The notes: generated by a model not told the origin, from the letters alone. 64,000 nt of DNA from Psychrobacter sp. M13 (GCF_030718935.1 NZ_CP132194.1:310001-374000); one strand, 5' to 3'. Positions 48,435-58,963 are shown, counted from the first letter of the stretch. Numbers and translations are program-made.

Positions 48435-51400
48435 ATGAGAGTCTTAAACAGAATCAAAACTGATAGAGTCCGTCCTATTATGAAAGGCTGGCCTATCAAG
48501 TTATTATCAACAGTAGTTTTGACTTGTATGGCAACGAGTGCTGGTCATACTAGTGATCGTGAGATATATCAAGCGGCGCAAGGGGGTAATGCCTCTATTA
48601 TGATGATGCTCGATAACTCAATCAGTATGGGTCATAGTAGCGGCTTTGACAGCATTAAAGATGATTACAATATAGATCCAAGAACGGTACGAAATTGTTT
48701 CTTCTTTTTTTGTACGACAACATTGGTTACCGACGATAGAATGGAGCCACAGCTATTGTACAATGATCAAGGGGTAAATATTGGAGAGGTTAGCTATCGA
48801 GTTTATTATCGTACTAGAAGTGGCCAACCATATTATGATCGTATGTCGCGTCTAAAAATGGCGCTCATTCCTTTACTTGCTAATCCCAAAACTGCTCGAG
48901 GGTTCGGTACAGATGTTAACCTAACCAAATATAAAATTGGCTTAGGTAGCTTTTTGGGCAGTGGCGGCAATATAGATGCCCAAATTGCTGATTTGACATT
49001 CGAGAATAGAAAAATATTGATTAATAAAATAATTGCCCTAGAACCGACAACGACCACGCCAATAGCCAATGCCTACGCCGAAGCGGGCGCTTATATGTTG
49101 AAAGGGAATACCTCCTATTCATCTCCTATGCCTGCGACGCCAGCCCAGTGTGATGGTTATGGCGTATACTTTTTGACTGATGGCGAGCCCAATGGGGTTT
49201 CCTCAGAAGCAGCTACTCGAAGTCTCATGAATACCAGTTTGTCGGGCAGTTCGCTGTCTGTTAGTAGTATTAGTAATCCTAAGCTGACCTCTGAAGGTAC
49301 CTATTATAGATCAGGTAATACTCCCTCTGGAGCAAATGTCGGTACGCCCGGATGGGAGTTGATTGGACAATATGCAAAGGCATTAAACAGTGACAATAAC
49401 TCCAAAAAAGATGCTATTGCAACTGCAACTGTAGGTTTTGGTAGTGTATACAAAGAGTTATACGACAGACGGACGATAGTAGGAGGAAAAGATACCTACA
49501 ACTGTAATGATCCTAGTGTCACCAGTCAGGATGCCAAAAACTTATGTAATTTGGGCAAAAAAGATCAAGGCTTTGGTGAAGGTGGATTTTATTATACTGC
49601 AGAGTCTGACGATATCGCCAAGAGTGTCAAATCATTCATCAAAGAAATTGGTGAAACTGAGATTGAACCAATATCGGCAGGCACGATGTCAGTACCGCTC
49701 GATAGCTTAGGGGGACTTGAGTCACGTCAATTTGCTTATCTGCCTATACTTGAGCCTGTTCCTGGATCATCTAGTCTATGGAATGGCAACCTAAAAAAAT
49801 ACAAGGTTAGAAATGCTACTTTACTTGGTGGTAATGACAGTTTTGTATTCTCTGGTAACAGCGGTTTGTTTGCAAAAAATACTTATGACTTATGGAATAC
49901 TCTTGATTCCAGTCGTCCTGATGCCCTAAGACCGGATGGCGGTGCGCCACAGGTTGGTGGTGCTTATCAAAAAGTATTCGAAAATGTGACTACTAGTGTA
50001 GGTAATAGAAACCTGTTTGTCGATGTCGGCAGTAATCTTGTCAATCCACAAGTAGTGGCAGGAAATAAGCCTGCAAATTTTGGCTCTCTAGCGGGTTACA
50101 CTAATCCGCAAAAACTAACCTTACTTAATTTTATGGGGTATGGTGAACCTGTGCCTACAGCTCCCTCTACAGGCACGCCAGTAACTGATGGTACCGCAAT
50201 CACTGCCTCATTAAATACTAGTCTAAAAAATATCGGTGGTGTCCTGCACTCTATACCGCAGCTCATCACCAAAAAAGTAGCCGTTGATGCAACTGGCAAA
50301 TTCGATACTAGCAAGCGCGAAGACTATGTTATCTACGGCTCTATGGATGGTGCGCTGCATATGCTCGATGATAGTACGGGTAAAGAAGTTTTTACTTTTG
50401 TACCCAAGCAGATTCTTGACTTACAACCCAAAGCGCTCGCTGGTAACGGCTCTGCCGAAGACGGCAGTTATCCTTATGGTGTCGATGCCCCTTGGCTCAC
50501 TTATGCCTCTTATACTACTAAAGCGACCCCTACAGGTGCTGGTGATGCAGCAACGACTGTCAATACTTATGAGGCTGATCAAAGCTTTGCACTAGGTGGT
50601 CTACGAATGGGCGGCTCTATGTATTATGCCCTAGATGTCTCCATTCCTAGTACCCCTAAGATGATCTATAGTGTCGGCTCCAACTATGCTAATAAGTTAC
50701 AAGACCAACTTGGAGCGACCGCAACAGTGCTAGCAGGTACTACAAGTAGCACCACTAGTAATGCAGCAGAACAGCAAGCCTTTGCAAAGATGGGACAATC
50801 GTGGGGTAAGCCGGCTCTAGGCTATGTCAAAAGCGGCGGCAAACGCGTCATGGTGAGCTTTTTACCTGGTGGTTATGATACTTGTTATGAGGATGCAAAG
50901 TTTAAATTAAGTACTAGCTACCCAAATAATGCCCAATGTAACAATAAAGCCGCTGCCCAAGGCAATGGCGTCTATATGGTACAAATGGGTGAAGTTAAAA
51001 CCAAAACCAATAACGAAGAAAAGGTAGATGCTGAAACTGGTAATGGCAAGCTATTATGGTGGGCTAATAACAGTGGTACTAGCGTTACTGCGACCTCTGC
51101 TTCTATGACCGCTTCATTACAGTATTCAAAAGCAACTGATCTTAAGCATAGCGTAGTTACTCAAATTAGAACCTTAGACCGCAATTATGATGGTCTAACC
51201 GATCATATTTATTTTGCCGATCTAGGCGGCCAAGTCTGGCGCGCTGATATCAATAACAATGCAGATACTAATAACTTTAAAGTAGATCGAGTCGTTAAAG
51301 TGCTAGACGTCAGTGATCAAGTGGGTACTGGCGATGCACCACCGCGTATTTATGAGCGTCCACTGATTACCTTTTATAATGGCAAGTTCGGCTACACGAA

Positions 51401-52235
51401 TGCTGCTAATCAGCCAGTTACTGCTAGTGGTGTACAAGCTATGGTGACCGTAGGGACAGGCGATCGGAGCAATCCAGTAACGGCCACAAGGAGTGTTCCT
51501 AACGCGCTATACAGTATCATCGATAAGGACGTGGCTCGTAGCGACTTGTTCTTTTATGGAACAGGGACAGCACCGACGATAAGTTTACGCACACCTGTAT
51601 CTGTAAACGGAGTTGGGATAGCATCTAATGATAGTAATAAGTTACAAAAACTGACCTTTACTGCTGCTGATATTGGTGCAGCAGCGATACCTGGTGGAGC
51701 AGCCGCTAGAGATGGTATCAAAGAAAATATGCAAAGTGGTGCGATACAAGGCTGGTATATGCCGTTTGATACTTGGTTAAATGAGCCAACGCAGACTACG
51801 GGCTCTTATAAGATGAAAATGTTCAATGAGCCTGATGCACTAGCTGGGATATTAGTCTCCTCTTCATATAATCCTGATAAGGGCCAAGCCGTTCAAGCTT
51901 GTAGCGCTGGTGTCATAGGTGCGACTCAACGAGAACGTACTTGTCTGCCTTATGGTACTTGCCTAGATGGCAATGGTAATGGGGTAGTGACTGCTCGCTC
52001 TACCTTTAATGCAGGGTCAGGAATTGTCGATAATATTGTCACTCAGTTCAATGATACTAGTATCTTTAGTAGTTTGGTCAATCGTTGTGAAGGAGATGCT
52101 TGTAAGCCCAAAGTTATCTGTCCAAATGGCGACTGTGATCCTGACCCAGCGGTATGTACGGGTCCCGATTGTGATCCTTTAGCTGGTGTCAATACTGACA
52201 AACGTATCAACCCACTGAGTTGGATTGAGCATTGA
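48435..52235 (+). CDS. pilY1: Type IV pilus tip adhesin/assembly factor PilY1 (ComC-like)
   Basis: Large tip-associated protein needed for pilus extension, adhesion and, in Acinetobacter (ComC), DNA uptake. A signal-like N-terminus covers about residues 18-38. A von Willebrand A region begins with MLDNSISMG, giving the MIDAS pattern D60-x-S62-x-S64. The C-terminal half is the PilY1 beta-propeller with a calcium loop [18 protein letters not shown] near residue 915. A Cys-rich tail with repeated Cys-x-Gly-Asp-x-Cys motifs ends the protein. Length is 1266 aa. The start at 48435 has AGGG nine bases upstream; two earlier ATGs sit too close to it. Confidence 0.94.
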   Translation: MRVLNRIKTDRVRPIMKGWPIKLLSTVVLTCMATSAGHTSDREIYQAAQGGNASIMMMLDNSISMGHSSGFDSIKDDYNIDPRTVRNCFFFFCTTTLVTDDRMEPQLLYNDQGVNIGEVSYRVYYRTRSGQPYYDRMSRLKMALIPLLANPKTARGFGTDVNLTKYKIGLGSFLGSGGNIDAQIADLTFENRKILINKIIALEPTTTTPIANAYAEAGAYMLKGNTSYSSPMPATPAQCDGYGVYFLTDGEPNGVSSEAATRSLMNTSLSGSSLSVSSISNPKLTSEGTYYRSGNTPSGANVGTPGWELIGQYAKALNSDNNSKKDAIATATVGFGSVYKELYDRRTIVGGKDTYNCNDPSVTSQDAKNLCNLGKKDQGFGEGGFYYTAESDDIAKSVKSFIKEIGETEIEPISAGTMSVPLDSLGGLESRQFAYLPILEPVPGSSSLWNGNLKKYKVRNATLLGGNDSFVFSGNSGLFAKNTYDLWNTLDSSRPDALRPDGGAPQVGGAYQKVFENVTTSVGNRNLFVDVGSNLVNPQVVAGNKPANFGSLAGYTNPQKLTLLNFMGYGEPVPTAPSTGTPVTDGTAITASLNTSLKNIGGVLHSIPQLITKKVAVDATGKFDTSKREDYVIYGSMDGALHMLDDSTGKEVFTFVPKQILDLQPKALAGNGSAEDGSYPYGVDAPWLTYASYTTKATPTGAGDAATTVNTYEADQSFALGGLRMGGSMYYALDVSIPSTPKMIYSVGSNYANKLQDQLGATATVLAGTTSSTTSNAAEQQAFAKMGQSWGKPALGYVKSGGKRVMVSFLPGGYDTCYEDAKFKLSTSYPNNAQCNNKAAAQGNGVYMVQMGEVKTKTNNEEKVDAETGNGKLLWWANNSGTSVTATSASMTASLQYSKATDLKHSVVTQIRTLDRNYDGLTDHIYFADLGGQVWRADINNNADTNNFKVDRVVKVLDVSDQVGTGDAPPRIYERPLITFYNGKFGYTNAANQPVTASGVQAMVTVGTGDRSNPVTATRSVPNALYSIIDKDVARSDLFFYGTGTAPTISLRTPVSVNGVGIASNDSNKLQKLTFTAADIGAAAIPGGAAARDGIKENMQSGAIQGWYMPFDTWLNEPTQTTGSYKMKMFNEPDALAGILVSSSYNPDKGQAVQACSAGVIGATQRERTCLPYGTCLDGNGNGVVTARSTFNAGSGIVDNIVTQFNDTSIFSSLVNRCEGDACKPKVICPNGDCDPDPAVCTGPDCDPLAGVNTDKRINPLSWIEH

Positions 52236-52236
52236 T

Positions 52237-52740
52237 ATGACTATACTGATGAACGATAAAGCTACAAAGCAATCCGGCTTTACTCTAATAGAGCTGATGA
52301 TTGTGGTGGCTATTATTGGCATTCTAGCGGCTATCGCTATACCGAGCTATCGGGCTTATATCATTCGTAATGCTGAAGCTAATGCACAGCGTAAGATGTT
52401 AGCCCTTACTAATGAGCTTGAGCAGTGGCGAGCCAAAGCTTTGACTTATAAAGGCTATAAGCCTCAAGCGGATACGATTGCAGATAGCACAGGAGAGCTT
52501 GGGTTTGCTACAGGCAATAGTCGCTATACCATAAAAGTCGGGCATATCGTTGGAACAAGTACCTTTAGTACTTTGCACGAAGGTAGCACCAGCGCTAATG
52601 ATTGGGTGATGATAGCTACACCCATTGATCTGACAGGCGCTAAGAGTTTTATGATCAATAGTCAAGGTCTGCGCTGCGCTACTACATCAAGCCTTGCTAT
52701 AACTGCTGCCGATTGCGGTACAGGAGTGACGACATGGTAA
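52237..52740 (+). CDS. pilE: Type IV pilus minor pilin PilE-like (first copy)
   Basis: A 14-residue leader precedes [30 protein letters not shown]. The next helix ([25 protein letters not shown]) and a C-terminal disulfide pair (RCATTSS then DCGTG) fit the PilE/ComE-type minor pilins found after pilY1. It starts one base after the pilY1 stop. Length is 167 aa. The ribosome binding site is weak, so coupling to pilY1 is likely. Confidence 0.88.
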   Translation: MTILMNDKATKQSGFTLIELMIVVAIIGILAAIAIPSYRAYIIRNAEANAQRKMLALTNELEQWRAKALTYKGYKPQADTIADSTGELGFATGNSRYTIKVGHIVGTSTFSTLHEGSTSANDWVMIATPIDLTGAKSFMINSQGLRCATTSSLAITAADCGTGVTTW

Positions 52741-53237
52741 TATCCTGGTCGACCACAATAAATAAAAGATCTGACAGCAGTCAGCAAACAGGCTTTACGC
52801 TTATAGAGTTGATGATCGTGGTCGCTATTATAGGTGTTTTAGCGACTATTGCTTATCCCGCTTATAATGGCTATATAGAGCGAGTCAATCGTGCTGAGAT
52901 GATGAGCGAGATGCAACAGATCGCCAGTCGCATAGAAGCCAATAAAATAAATTATAAGCGCTACGATAATATACCATTGACAGCCGTATTCATATCTGTG
53001 CCCGATAACGCAGGCAGTAGCCGCTTTCCAGTATCAGGTACCGCTTTATATACAGTAACGATCACGCCGAACGATGGTACTGAGTTGACCAGTAAAGATT
53101 GGACAATTACGGCGACTCCTGTCACAGATCAAAGAATGGCAACTGATGGGACTATAACTCTAGATGGCGATGGTGAAAAGTGTAGAGGCAGTGGTACTGA
53201 TAAAAAATGCGGCTCGAATGATGAATGGAATAAATAA
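52734..53237 (+). CDS. Type IV pilus minor pilin PilE-like (second copy)
   Basis: A 20-residue leader precedes [30 protein letters not shown]. The pattern [19 protein letters not shown] and the C-terminal Cys pair ([13 protein letters not shown]) resemble PilE of Pseudomonas and ComF-type pilins of Acinetobacter. It overlaps the first pilE-like gene by seven bases, with AGGAG seven bases before the ATG. Two pilE-like genes in tandem suggest an expanded tip complex. It is the last gene of the minor pilin operon. Confidence 0.87.
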   Translation: MVISWSTTINKRSDSSQQTGFTLIELMIVVAIIGVLATIAYPAYNGYIERVNRAEMMSEMQQIASRIEANKINYKRYDNIPLTAVFISVPDNAGSSRFPVSGTALYTVTITPNDGTELTSKDWTITATPVTDQRMATDGTITLDGDGEKCRGSGTDKKCGSNDEWNK

Positions 53238-53265
53238 AGCTAATATCTACCAAAACTCAATAAAG

Positions 53266-53370
53266 GTGACAAAAATTGTCAGCCTTACATTCATATAATT
53301 GAATACTACTATAGGGTGACAATTTTTGTAACGTAAAGCTAACAATTGAGCTGTATGTGACAATATTTGC
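53266..53370 (+). promoter_or_regulatory. Three GTGACAA repeats upstream of the pilA promoter
   Basis: GTGACAA followed by an A/T tract and TTG or TTTG occurs at 53266, 53316 and 53357. Starts are 50 and 41 bp apart, close to whole helical turns. The first copy is a near palindrome (GACAAAAATTGTC). They lie about 165-270 bp upstream of the sigma-54 promoter, where enhancer sites are expected. PilR is the natural candidate, inferred from pilin regulation in Pseudomonas. Confidence 0.55.
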
Positions 53371-53532
53371 TGAGTGATTGGTAGTTTGAAGGCTTTTAAG
53401 CCAAAATTTACTCACAAAGCAGCTATATTCTTTGTTTAAATACATTTGAATGATGATTTAGATAGTGATATTTATAGTTTTACTGATAGAAGGCGAGAAT
53501 AAAAGTATCAAAGGGGTATTGTTCTAAAAAGT

Positions 53533-53548
53533 TGGCACGCTACCTGCA
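53533..53548 (+). promoter_or_regulatory. Sigma-54 promoter of pilA
   Basis: TGGCACG, four bases, then CTGCA matches the -24/-12 consensus in all key positions: GG at 53534-53535 and GC at 53546-53547, with exact 12-bp spacing. It lies about 140 bp before the pilA ATG. RpoN is encoded at the start of the window. Confidence 0.88.
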
Positions 53549-53690
53549 ACAATTATAATAAGAGGAATAATAAAACCGTTAGTAGGTTTGATCATCACCC
53601 TCTACTAGCGTTGATATTATTCAACACACATTATATTTATAGTTGGCAGGCTTAATAAATAGCCGTCACCTTATCTTAAAGGATATTATT

Positions 53691-54143
53691 ATGAATGCTC
53701 AAAAAGGTTTTACCCTAATCGAACTAATGATCGTTATCGCTATTATCGGTATCTTGGCGGCGATTGCTATCCCTGCGTACACTGACTATACGACTCGTGC
53801 TCGTGTCTCAGAAGCACTAACGACTGCGTCATCTATGAAAGCAACCGTATCAGAGAATATTATTAGTAACAATAAGATTATTGCTGACGGGGAGGAAGGT
53901 GCTGCTTGTACAGGAGTATCTACTATCACTGCTAGTAGCTCAGCAGCAACTAAAAACGTTGCATCATCAGGTTGTGTAAACGGTGTAATTACAGTGACTA
54001 CTACGGAAGCTGCTAAAGAAGTACCATTGACTTTAACTCCTGAGTTTGGTGGTGGTGGTGTTGAATGGGTATGTAGTACTACTGCTGATACTAATCAAAA
54101 GTTTGTACCATCTGAGTGCCGTAACGTAACGGCAGGTGGCTAG
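53691..54143 (+). CDS. pilA: Type IV major pilin PilA
   Basis: Main structural subunit of the type IVa pilus. A 6-residue leader with [39 protein letters not shown] is canonical, with Glu5. The globular part has four Cys, and the last pair ([17 protein letters not shown]) bounds the D-loop. Length is 150 aa. AAGGA lies seven bases before the ATG. A sigma-54 promoter stands upstream. The glycosyltransferase gene follows after nine bases, which suggests the pilin is glycosylated. Confidence 0.95.
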   Translation: MNAQKGFTLIELMIVIAIIGILAAIAIPAYTDYTTRARVSEALTTASSMKATVSENIISNNKIIADGEEGAACTGVSTITASSSAATKNVASSGCVNGVITVTTTEAAKEVPLTLTPEFGGGGVEWVCSTTADTNQKFVPSECRNVTAGG

Positions 54144-54152
54144 ACTTCTATA

Positions 54153-55799
54153 ATGTTACTTTCTACTTTTTATATACTATTAGGGCTAAGTTATCTTAGC
54201 CCTATTTTTATGCAGCCATGGGTCAGTGCCTTCCAAGACCTTTGCGCTATCCTCGCGCTTATCGTTTTGCTTAGCTCGCAAGCCATTACCAAAGACATTC
54301 AAATTAATAAAGCTTATAGTTACGCTTTCTTATTTATCTTATCCATTCCTATCGTTCAATATTTAACTGGCTTGCTCTATTTCCGACAAGAGTTAGTCCT
54401 CGCTACTCTATATCTACTAGTGTTCTTTTTAAGTATCGTCGCTGGTACTAGCCTGCACAAAACAGCAAATGCTATTGATAAACTCTCTACCTTTTTCTCT
54501 TCGATAGCGGTAGCCTGCGTCGTACTACAGCTGATCCAATGGACGGGTATTGTAGAGTCTGTATTGATACTAGATAGCAGCGCTTTGCGCCCCTCTGCCA
54601 ATATCGGTCAACCTAATAATCTCGCGACTTTATTATTTATTGGACTGTTCTCAAACCTATGGCGCTATCGTAATCAGCATATAAAAGCGCCGCTCTATCT
54701 CAGTATCAATGCATTTATTATGTTTGGGATCGTCCTGACTCAGTCCAGAACCAGTTGGGTTGTCGTTATTTTATTGCTTATCCTATTCTATGGTAAACGC
54801 CAGTTAAACTTATTTAGCACTATGCTAAAAAACGCCTTAGTATTCTTTGCTTTAGTGATAGTCGTGCCTTACTTCACTTTGCTTATTCGTGGTAATAGCA
54901 TAACGATGCTTGATAGAGCTGGCGGTGACTCTTCGCGTCTGTATATATGGAAGCAGACCATCATCGCCATAGCAGATAAACCGTGGTTCGGTTATGGCTG
55001 GAATCAGACCTCTGTTGCGCAAACTAAAATCAGTACCACATATCCAATTAATGTATGGCTTGAATATTCTCATAATATGTTTTTGGACATTATGCTGTGG
55101 GTGGGCATACCGATAGGGCTATTGATTATTGGCTCTATCGTTATTTGGTTCATAAGGTCTTATATAAAAATAACAACCACTAATGATCTTATCTACCTCT
55201 CAATGGTCATTGCCTTTACAGCTCATTGCCTGCTTGAGTATCCTTTTGCTTATGCTTACTTTTTAGTGCCTATTGGCATATATATTGGGGTCATTACCTA
55301 TAATATTGATAATAGTAGTCTTGGTAACAATAATCTTAATAAAAATAGTTTTTATAACCATAAACTTTCTAATAATAGTCTCAATAAAAAGAGCACTATA
55401 AAAATAAATAAGCTGGTCATATTTGGCTTATCATCAATGACTATCGTAGTAGTCTTGCTAGTCACTGATTATGTAAAACTGGTCGATAAAAGAAATCTAT
55501 ACGCTCAAGAGAGCTTATTCTCTGAACAAGTCACCTCTATCAAACCTCAATTGCTGATATTAGATGCGGTCGATTTAAATAACGATATATTGTTTTTGGG
55601 CGACTGTTATGTACTCCAAAACCATCAATTAGAATCGCTAGAAAATATTTATTATCGTTATCCTAGTAATAAGAATTTGATTATGTTTTATAAAGCTAGT
55701 ATTTATAATGAGCAAGAGGCAACAATACCGCTAAATTATATGAATTTAAAATTTAGAGATAAGGGTTTAAGTTTTGATTTAAATGATAGCTGTCTGTAA
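54153..55799 (+). CDS. PglL/TfpO-like O-oligosaccharyltransferase (Wzy_C family)
   Basis: Polytopic inner-membrane protein with about ten or more hydrophobic helices, related to O-antigen ligases. The periplasmic loop motifs are visible: [13 protein letters not shown] near residue 151, TQSRTSW near 192, and the conserved [15 protein letters not shown] near 306. Enzymes of this type next to pilin genes transfer glycan to pilin. The C-terminal part has an Asn/Leu/Lys repeat linker near residues 385-420. Length is 548 aa. The C-terminus of PilA is not Ser, which PilO/TfpO enzymes often need, so the site modified is unclear. Confidence 0.83.
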   Translation: MLLSTFYILLGLSYLSPIFMQPWVSAFQDLCAILALIVLLSSQAITKDIQINKAYSYAFLFILSIPIVQYLTGLLYFRQELVLATLYLLVFFLSIVAGTSLHKTANAIDKLSTFFSSIAVACVVLQLIQWTGIVESVLILDSSALRPSANIGQPNNLATLLFIGLFSNLWRYRNQHIKAPLYLSINAFIMFGIVLTQSRTSWVVVILLLILFYGKRQLNLFSTMLKNALVFFALVIVVPYFTLLIRGNSITMLDRAGGDSSRLYIWKQTIIAIADKPWFGYGWNQTSVAQTKISTTYPINVWLEYSHNMFLDIMLWVGIPIGLLIIGSIVIWFIRSYIKITTTNDLIYLSMVIAFTAHCLLEYPFAYAYFLVPIGIYIGVITYNIDNSSLGNNNLNKNSFYNHKLSNNSLNKKSTIKINKLVIFGLSSMTIVVVLLVTDYVKLVDKRNLYAQESLFSEQVTSIKPQLLILDAVDLNNDILFLGDCYVLQNHQLESLENIYYRYPSNKNLIMFYKASIYNEQEATIPLNYMNLKFRDKGLSFDLNDSCL

Positions 55800-55923
55800 G
55801 ATGTTTCGATTTAGAGCGCTTAGTCCAGACTTTTGGCTAGTTCAATACAAAGTGCAACACTCTATGTCATCTGGTTTGAAAGGTATATTTGGATATTTTG
55901 CTAAAAACACTAAGGCACGAGAT

Positions 55924-56415
55924 ATGCATCATAGGTTTCTACTTTTGATTTCATTATTCAATATGAAATCAAAAGTTTGGCACTCTTATAAGAATTCGCA
56001 GTCAGGCTTTACGCTAATTGAGCTGATGATCGCGATAGCTATCGTAAGTATCTTAATGGCGATTGCGCTTCCTGCTTATCAAGACTATACGCAGCGCGCG
56101 CGGACTTCTGAATGCTTATCACTAGTAGGAGCCGCAAAGAATGTGGTCATGACAAACGCGAGCATAGGTACTGAGTTTGCCTCAGGCTTTACTACCAATG
56201 CAGTCACTAAAAACTGTGGCCCTGTCGCTATTAGTGAAGCAGGTGTCATTACGGTAAAAGGGACAGCGGCTTCAGGTGGTGCACAGATAACTTTGACGCC
56301 AACGCCTGCATTAGTAGTAGGAGTAGCCGTCACTGCACCTGTGAGTTGGAGATGTAGCGCTCAAGCTGATGATCAGAATATTATTCCTGCTGAATGTCGT
56401 ACTGTTGCAGAATAG
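55924..56415 (+). CDS. Second type IV pilin, atypical leader
   Basis: The mature part is a normal pilin: [39 protein letters not shown], then a 120-residue globular part and the C-terminal disulfide loop [17 protein letters not shown]. It is clearly a PilA relative. The leader is the odd part. The ATG at 55924 has AAGG at eight bases and gives a 28-residue hydrophobic leader; the ATG at 55963 gives 15 residues but has no ribosome binding site and lies in a hairpin. The frame stays open further upstream to 55783. It could be an accessory pilin, a silent cassette or a regulated alternative pilin. No sigma-54 site is seen before it. Confidence 0.75.
   Translation: MHHRFLLLISLFNMKSKVWHSYKNSQSGFTLIELMIAIAIVSILMAIALPAYQDYTQRARTSECLSLVGAAKNVVMTNASIGTEFASGFTTNAVTKNCGPVAISEAGVITVKGTAASGGAQITLTPTPALVVGVAVTAPVSWRCSAQADDQNIIPAECRTVAE
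55941..55976. repeat. Perfect 14-bp inverted repeat over the second pilin start
   Basis: ACTTTTGATTTCAT at 55941-55954 pairs exactly with ATGAAATCAAAAGT at 55963-55976, leaving an 8-base loop. The right arm begins with the in-frame ATG at 55963. There is no T-run, so it does not look like a plain terminator. It may control translation or be a recombination site. Confidence 0.75.
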
Positions 56416-56461
56416 CTGCTCATTAGCTATTGTATTTTTAGCTTAATAATGAGGTATGACT

Positions 56462-56635
56462 ATGAAATATATTATTGGTGCAGTACTGATCAGTACGCTT
56501 ATTTTCTTTTTAATGGCTTTGTTTGTAAACTTAATTGGAATAATACCCTCTGAGAGTATTTTACAATATGGTTGGATAGTTTGGGGCATACTCATCGTCT
56601 TATGTTATCCCTTAGCCAAAAAGATAATGGTTTAA
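56462..56635 (+). CDS. Small two-helix membrane protein (57 aa)
   Basis: Short ORF just after the second pilin. The peptide begins MKYIIGAVLISTLIFF and ends AKKIMV. Two hydrophobic helices cover about residues 4-27 and 35-52, joined by a short polar turn (IPSES). A good GAGG site lies seven bases before the ATG. I do not recognise the family. It lies 46 bp downstream of the pilin gene on the same strand, so a shared transcript is likely. Confidence 0.65.
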   Translation: MKYIIGAVLISTLIFFLMALFVNLIGIIPSESILQYGWIVWGILIVLCYPLAKKIMV

Positions 56636-56760
56636 AGTACAGTCTACGGTCATGCTTAACTCATCTTTCTAACGCTATAAAATTTGCCTCTCTACGCAAA
56701 AGCTACTTCTTAATAGTGTAAACTCGCTCTATTATAAATAGTCATAGCGATGGATGGATT

Positions 56761-58248
56761 ATGCAACGAAAAGTCTTAGGAATATGTCTCGCTATCGCGC
56801 TACTTGAGGGCTTTGCAGGTCTCGGTATCGAGATCTATGCCATTCGCATATCTGCCACTTATATAGGCTCCTCCATTGCTATTACTGGCGTTATTCTCGC
56901 TATGGTGCTAATTGCCATAGCCGTTGGTTACTGGTATGGCGGGCGGCTGTCCAATGGTATTACCACCCCACGGCAAGCACTACTCAAGGCAGGGCATGTA
57001 CTGTCACTGTCCGCCATCTCTCATGCTATCGCCTGCGTTATCCAACTGCCACTACTCGCCGCTATGACTATGAGTACTAGCAGTCCTATCATTGCCGCTA
57101 TGGGTGTGGGCTTATTATTTGGAGTAGGGTTAGCGTTTGGATCGACCGCTATTCCGCTGATTACGCAATTTTTGACCTTGAAATATCCAAATAGCACTGG
57201 CGTTGACGCAGGCAAGAACGCTGGAACAATGGTGGCAATCACCACAGTAGGCAGTGTGCTCGGCTCGACACTCACGCCGATTTTATTATTACCTTATATA
57301 GGTCTGATGAGTAGCTTAGCCTTATTTATCGTTGCTTTGTCGAGTAGTGCCTATCTATGTACTAAGCTGGCAGTGCAGCTTTACCCAGATGATTATGCTA
57401 GTCAGCTAACACCGAAGCAAAACTATCTACTCGCGGTATCCGCTATTATCATAACGGGTGGCTTTATCTTCTTAAGTAAAGTCGATACAGGCTATCAGAC
57501 CGCGACGGGTGCTTGGTTCATTAAGCAGATCATCTATGAGGATAAGCTGGCGGTCACCATCACGGATAAGCCTGGGCAGTCTACCAGTAGCTGCTGGATA
57601 TACCTCACCAAGCAAAACTGTCATTGGTATGGCAAGATTACCGTGGCTGCTATCGAGCAAACAGCGCCACAGTCTTTGATATTTTTAGGTGGGGCAGGGA
57701 TGGGTACGCCGAGTGAGGTGGCGCATCATAATCCTAAAATGGCACTCACTGTAGTCGATATCGATAAAGACTTACCTGATATTATCGAAGCACACTTTCT
57801 AAAAGCTCCGATAGCATCAAATATTGAATTTATAGGGGATGATGCGCGTGGTTATTTGACTCGCAACGCGCAAGCTCGTTATGACTTTATGCTGATTGAT
57901 GCTTTTCAAGGGCGCTATGTGGCAGGTAACTTATACACCCTACAAGCGCTCAGACAGTTTCAACAAAATAGTAAATACATCATGGCCAATATGATCGGTA
58001 AGACGCTCAAAGATCATGGCTATACCCAAACGATACTAAAAAATTGGCATGAAGTATTTGGCGACTCAGCCTACATCATTACCAGAAATGACAGCAATAA
58101 TTTGCAGAATATTATGCTCTGTAATTTTGCTTGTCCTGATAGCCAAAAGTTATCTCAAGTAAAGTTCTTTAACGAAGATCAACCCGTGCATACTGATGAT
58201 CTGCCAAGGCTAGATAGATATTATTATCGGTCTATTGAGAGTTTGTAG
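56761..58248 (+). CDS. Membrane-fused spermidine synthase-like protein
   Basis: The N-terminal 225 residues carry about seven hydrophobic helices. The C-terminal part (about 255-480) is a SpeE-like Rossmann domain with FLGGAGMGTPSE near residue 300, VVDIDKD near 320, GDDARGYL near 352 and LIDAFQG near 375. The usual GGGDG nucleotide motif and catalytic spacing are altered, so true spermidine synthase activity is doubtful. Such fusions are known but uncharacterised. Length is 495 aa. It lies downstream of the pilus region but probably has its own promoter. Confidence 0.8.
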   Translation: MQRKVLGICLAIALLEGFAGLGIEIYAIRISATYIGSSIAITGVILAMVLIAIAVGYWYGGRLSNGITTPRQALLKAGHVLSLSAISHAIACVIQLPLLAAMTMSTSSPIIAAMGVGLLFGVGLAFGSTAIPLITQFLTLKYPNSTGVDAGKNAGTMVAITTVGSVLGSTLTPILLLPYIGLMSSLALFIVALSSSAYLCTKLAVQLYPDDYASQLTPKQNYLLAVSAIIITGGFIFLSKVDTGYQTATGAWFIKQIIYEDKLAVTITDKPGQSTSSCWIYLTKQNCHWYGKITVAAIEQTAPQSLIFLGGAGMGTPSEVAHHNPKMALTVVDIDKDLPDIIEAHFLKAPIASNIEFIGDDARGYLTRNAQARYDFMLIDAFQGRYVAGNLYTLQALRQFQQNSKYIMANMIGKTLKDHGYTQTILKNWHEVFGDSAYIITRNDSNNLQNIMLCNFACPDSQKLSQVKFFNEDQPVHTDDLPRLDRYYYRSIESL

Positions 58249-58274
58249 GTGAAGATATAGTCCAGAAAAGTCGC

Positions 58275-58398
58275 GTAGGGTGCGTTCCACGTACCAACGA
58301 TGTGTGAAAAAAATCATGAGGGTAATGAAAATGGATAACTATAAATATGTATCTAAATCCTTTATTCCTTATGAAACGGTGCTTAAAAAGCACCCTAC
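58275..58398. repeat. REP-like element with terminal inverted repeats
   Basis: GTAGGGTGC at 58275-58283 is matched by its exact complement GCACCCTAC at 58390-58398, bounding 124 bp with no ORF. The GTAGGGTG end is shared with the element between mcrB and mcrC. Confidence 0.6.
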
Positions 58399-58465
58399 AA
58401 AAGATAAGTATTTTCAATAAAATAAATCTATAACAACGCATAAGGGTTGCCAATTGATTGGCATG

Positions 58466-58495
58466 AAAAAAGGCCATAGCAAAAGCGATAGCCTA
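58466..58495 (-). terminator. Terminator after fdxA
   Basis: On the minus strand AGGCTATCGC pairs imperfectly with GCTATGGCCT around TTTT, then six T follow. Confidence 0.75.
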
Positions 58496-58529
58496 TTCAC
58501 AACAAAAATAATAACGATGACTTAAGCCA

Positions 58530-58853
58530 TTACTTCTCTAAATACTGAATTTTGCCTTCGACACCATCCCACTTTTCGGCATCTGGCATAGGCGGTTTTA
58601 GCTCAGTGATGTTCGGCCATGTTTGCGCCAGCTCAGCGTTTAGCTCAATGAAGATCTCTTGACCCTTTGGTACTTCATCTTCTGAGAAGATAGCATTTGC
58701 GGGACATTCAGGCTCGCATAGGGCGCAGTCGATACACTCGTCAGGATCGATGACTAAGAAGTTTGGGCCTTCATAAAAGCAATCCACAGGACAAACTTCC
58801 ACACAGTCAGTGTGCTTACAAAGAATACAATTATCTGCAACGACAAAGGTCAT
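58530..58853 (-). CDS. fdxA: 7Fe ferredoxin FdxA
   Basis: Small electron carrier with one [3Fe-4S] and one [4Fe-4S] cluster. The Cys pattern is [17 protein letters not shown] followed by [12 protein letters not shown]. Length is 107 aa, exact for the family. It lies 110 bp downstream of mutS on the same strand, the order found in Pseudomonas and relatives. A terminator follows. Confidence 0.96.
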   Translation of the reverse strand: MTFVVADNCILCKHTDCVEVCPVDCFYEGPNFLVIDPDECIDCALCEPECPANAIFSEDEVPKGQEIFIELNAELAQTWPNITELKPPMPDAEKWDGVEGKIQYLEK

Positions 58854-58963
58854 AGTGATAGCTACCTGTTATTGGGTCGGCTGATGGCTTAAAGCATCAG
58901 ACTAAATAAGTGACATAAAATAAAGCGTATTTTAGCGCTTTTGCGCCATTTAAACAATTGCCT

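Noticed and set aside
53266..53370. CRISPR-like repeats before pilA
   Set aside because: Three short, non-identical 7-14 bp sites with different spacing; no uniform repeat-spacer pattern.
55941..55976. Hairpin as a transcription terminator after the glycosyltransferase
   Set aside because: The stem is AT-rich with no following T-run, lies inside an open pilin frame and is 142 bp after the stop.
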